From assembly GCF_030548205.1 (NCBI RefSeq), contig NZ_JAUORV010000016.1:1-64000 (forward strand): a stretch of 64,000 bases of DNA. Reading direction: 5' to 3'. The notes under the pieces were generated by a model. That model was not told the origin of the DNA. It ran no database searches and saw only the letters and a program-made list of their open reading frames with translations. The position numbers and the translations under genes are program-made. This document shows positions 62,850 through 64,000 of the stretch, one piece after another (position 1 is the stretch's first letter; each line of letters begins with the position of its first letter). The stretch is from Aliiglaciecola sp. 3_MG-2023 (GTDB lineage: Bacteria; Pseudomonadota; Gammaproteobacteria; Enterobacterales; Alteromonadaceae).

Positions 62850-64000
62850 TTAATTCGCCATCAAACTTTCTATATCTGCAATGGTTTTGGGTACTCTGTC
62901 GGTTAACACTCTATAGCCACCTTCAGTGATCACAATATTGTCTTCAATACGAATACCAATACCTTTCCATTTAGGATCAACCTCAGCGGTTGCAGAAACA
63001 TACAGACCAGGCTCAACAGTTAACACCATACCGGGTTCAAACTCCCGATCTGCACCAGCAACTTTATAATTGCCCACGTCATGCACATCTAGCCCTAGCC
63101 AGTGTCCAAGACCATGCATGAAAAACTGACGATAATGTTGTTGCTCAATATTGTCTTCTAGTTCACCACTCAATAACCCCAACTCAATTAATCCGGCCGT
63201 CAGCACTTCAATCGCTTTATCAGAAGCGGCCTTAAAAGTACTGCCAGGTTTAAACAAAGCGAAAGAGGCTAATTGCGCATCTAATACCAGTTGATATAAG
63301 GCTTTTTGCGGCTCGGTAAAACGTCCGTTTACGGGAAATGTGCGGGTAATATCGGCGGCATAGCCCTGCAGTTCAGCACCAGCGTCGATGAGCACTAAGG
63401 TATTGTCTTGAAGTTCACAATTGTTTTCGGTGTAATGCAGTATACAAGCATTTTCGCCACTCCCCACAATGGTAGAATAGGCGGGAGATTTCGCTCCTTG
63501 CATCGCAAAATGGTGATGAATGGTCGCTTCTAGGTGAAACTCATTTTTCCCTACTTCGCTGAATTTCATTGCGGCAACATGGGCATCAGCAGAAATATTA
63601 GCGGCTTGAGCCATAATCGAAAGTTCGAAATCAGATTTGAACAAACGCATTTCATGTAGCAAAGTGCGGATATCGAATTCGCAACTAGGTGCAATTTTCG
63701 ATTGTTTGGGCGCATTTCGCAGTTTGCTCAGCACGTCATCTATTAACACATCGCTAGGACCATGATGACCGCGGGCAAAATACAAATTTTCATGGCCATT
63801 GATATAACTTACTAATCCCACATCGATATCATCTATGGGGTGGGCAATATCCACGGCATAATCTTCAGGTGCGGCTTCTACACCAATCCGCCTGCCCTGC
63901 CAAATTTCTGCTAATTCATCTTTAGGTAAACAAAACAATGCGCTGAACACATCCCCCATTAACGGGCTATTGCTTATGACTAAATACCCGTCTGGCTCAG
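62850..64000 (-). CDS. pepP: Xaa-Pro aminopeptidase PepP (5' end outside the window)
   Basis: Partial. The reading frame stays open upstream of the ATG at 63959 to the window edge, encoding EPDGYLVIS, a PepP N-domain motif, so the true start lies beyond 64000. The 370-380 residues present hold the pita-bread metallopeptidase domain, with LIDAGAELQGYAADITRTFP (metal Asp pair), MHGLGHWLGLDVHD (His), LTVEPGLY and RIEDNI (Glu ligands). It removes an N-terminal residue before proline. Synteny with ubiH and ubiI matches E. coli. Confidence 0.95.
   Translation of the reverse strand, partial: EPDGYLVISNSPLMGDVFSALFCLPKDELAEIWQGRRIGVEAAPEDYAVDIAHPIDDIDVGLVSYINGHENLYFARGHHGPSDVLIDDVLSKLRNAPKQSKIAPSCEFDIRTLLHEMRLFKSDFELSIMAQAANISADAHVAAMKFSEVGKNEFHLEATIHHHFAMQGAKSPAYSTIVGSGENACILHYTENNCELQDNTLVLIDAGAELQGYAADITRTFPVNGRFTEPQKALYQLVLDAQLASFALFKPGSTFKAASDKAIEVLTAGLIELGLLSGELEDNIEQQHYRQFFMHGLGHWLGLDVHDVGNYKVAGADREFEPGMVLTVEPGLYVSATAEVDPKWKGIGIRIEDNIVITEGGYRVLTDRVPKTIADIESLMAN

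Overview
The window is chromosomal DNA from a marine-type gammaproteobacterium, most likely in the Alteromonadales (Paraglaciecola/Glaciecola-like). This rests on the fairly AT-rich sequence, the pepP-ubiH-ubiI and gcvT-gcvH-gcvP blocks in enterobacterial-like order, a thiDE fusion in a thi operon, a sortable VPAP-type C-terminus, DUF3500 and DUF6152/DUF6644 proteins, and a REP-associated tyrosine transposase (RAYT) family common in that order. No search was run, so the genus is an inference.

Layout. 0-4.8 kb: a 36-bp tandem repeat array that runs into the start codon of thiDE, then thiF-thiS-thiG-thiH, tightly overlapping. 5-8.2 kb: fatty-acid hydroxylase-like protein, a PEP/VPAP-CTERM secreted protein, a DUF1439 lipoprotein and an unknown secreted protein. 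8.3-11.2 kb: a secD-secF pair without yajC. 11.2-12.9 kb: an intact RAYT transposase gene sitting between two oppositely oriented repeat arrays. 13-22.4 kb: U32/RlhA-like protein, GST, glycine-zipper lipoprotein, a DesK/DesR-type two-component operon with a membrane protein, a diguanylate cyclase and an alpha/beta hydrolase. 23-32.8 kb: DUF6152/DUF6644 pair, a Ser/Thr kinase plus coiled-coil envelope operon, topoisomerase IB, gph, lipase and FISUMP protein. 32.9-40.7 kb: SDR with divergent AraC regulator, a porin/binding-protein/diguanylate cyclase operon, a RAYT relic, and a DUF3500 gene pair. 41-48 kb: a four-gene operon that looks like an amyloid-signalling conflict system. 48-52.5 kb: yeiE/yeiH-like pair, class II aldolase, zinc-ribbon protein and BLUF photoreceptor, punctuated by three copies of a palindromic element. 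53-64 kb: gcvP, gcvH, gcvT, a LysR gene, a REP array, a TPR-like secreted protein, ubiI, ubiH and the 3' part of pepP.

Two things stand out. First, the 41-48 kb operon encodes two adjacent proteins, one ending and the next beginning with a RHIM-like amyloid motif (GVQ[IV]GD.N[IV]Q.N). They are followed by a MoxR-type AAA+ ATPase and a 1488-residue membrane protein with a vWA-like region. This looks like a previously uncharacterised arrangement of a signalling/defence system.

Second, an abundant dispersed repeat (core ATGGGTGTCT, often AACATGGGTGTCTAGATAA) occurs in intergenic clusters. In most clusters the minus-oriented copies come first and the plus-oriented copies follow, so the two halves can pair. 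The intact RAYT gene lies between such halves, which suggests that the repeats are its REP/BIME substrate. In one place the repeat appears to supply the ribosome-binding site and start codon of thiDE.
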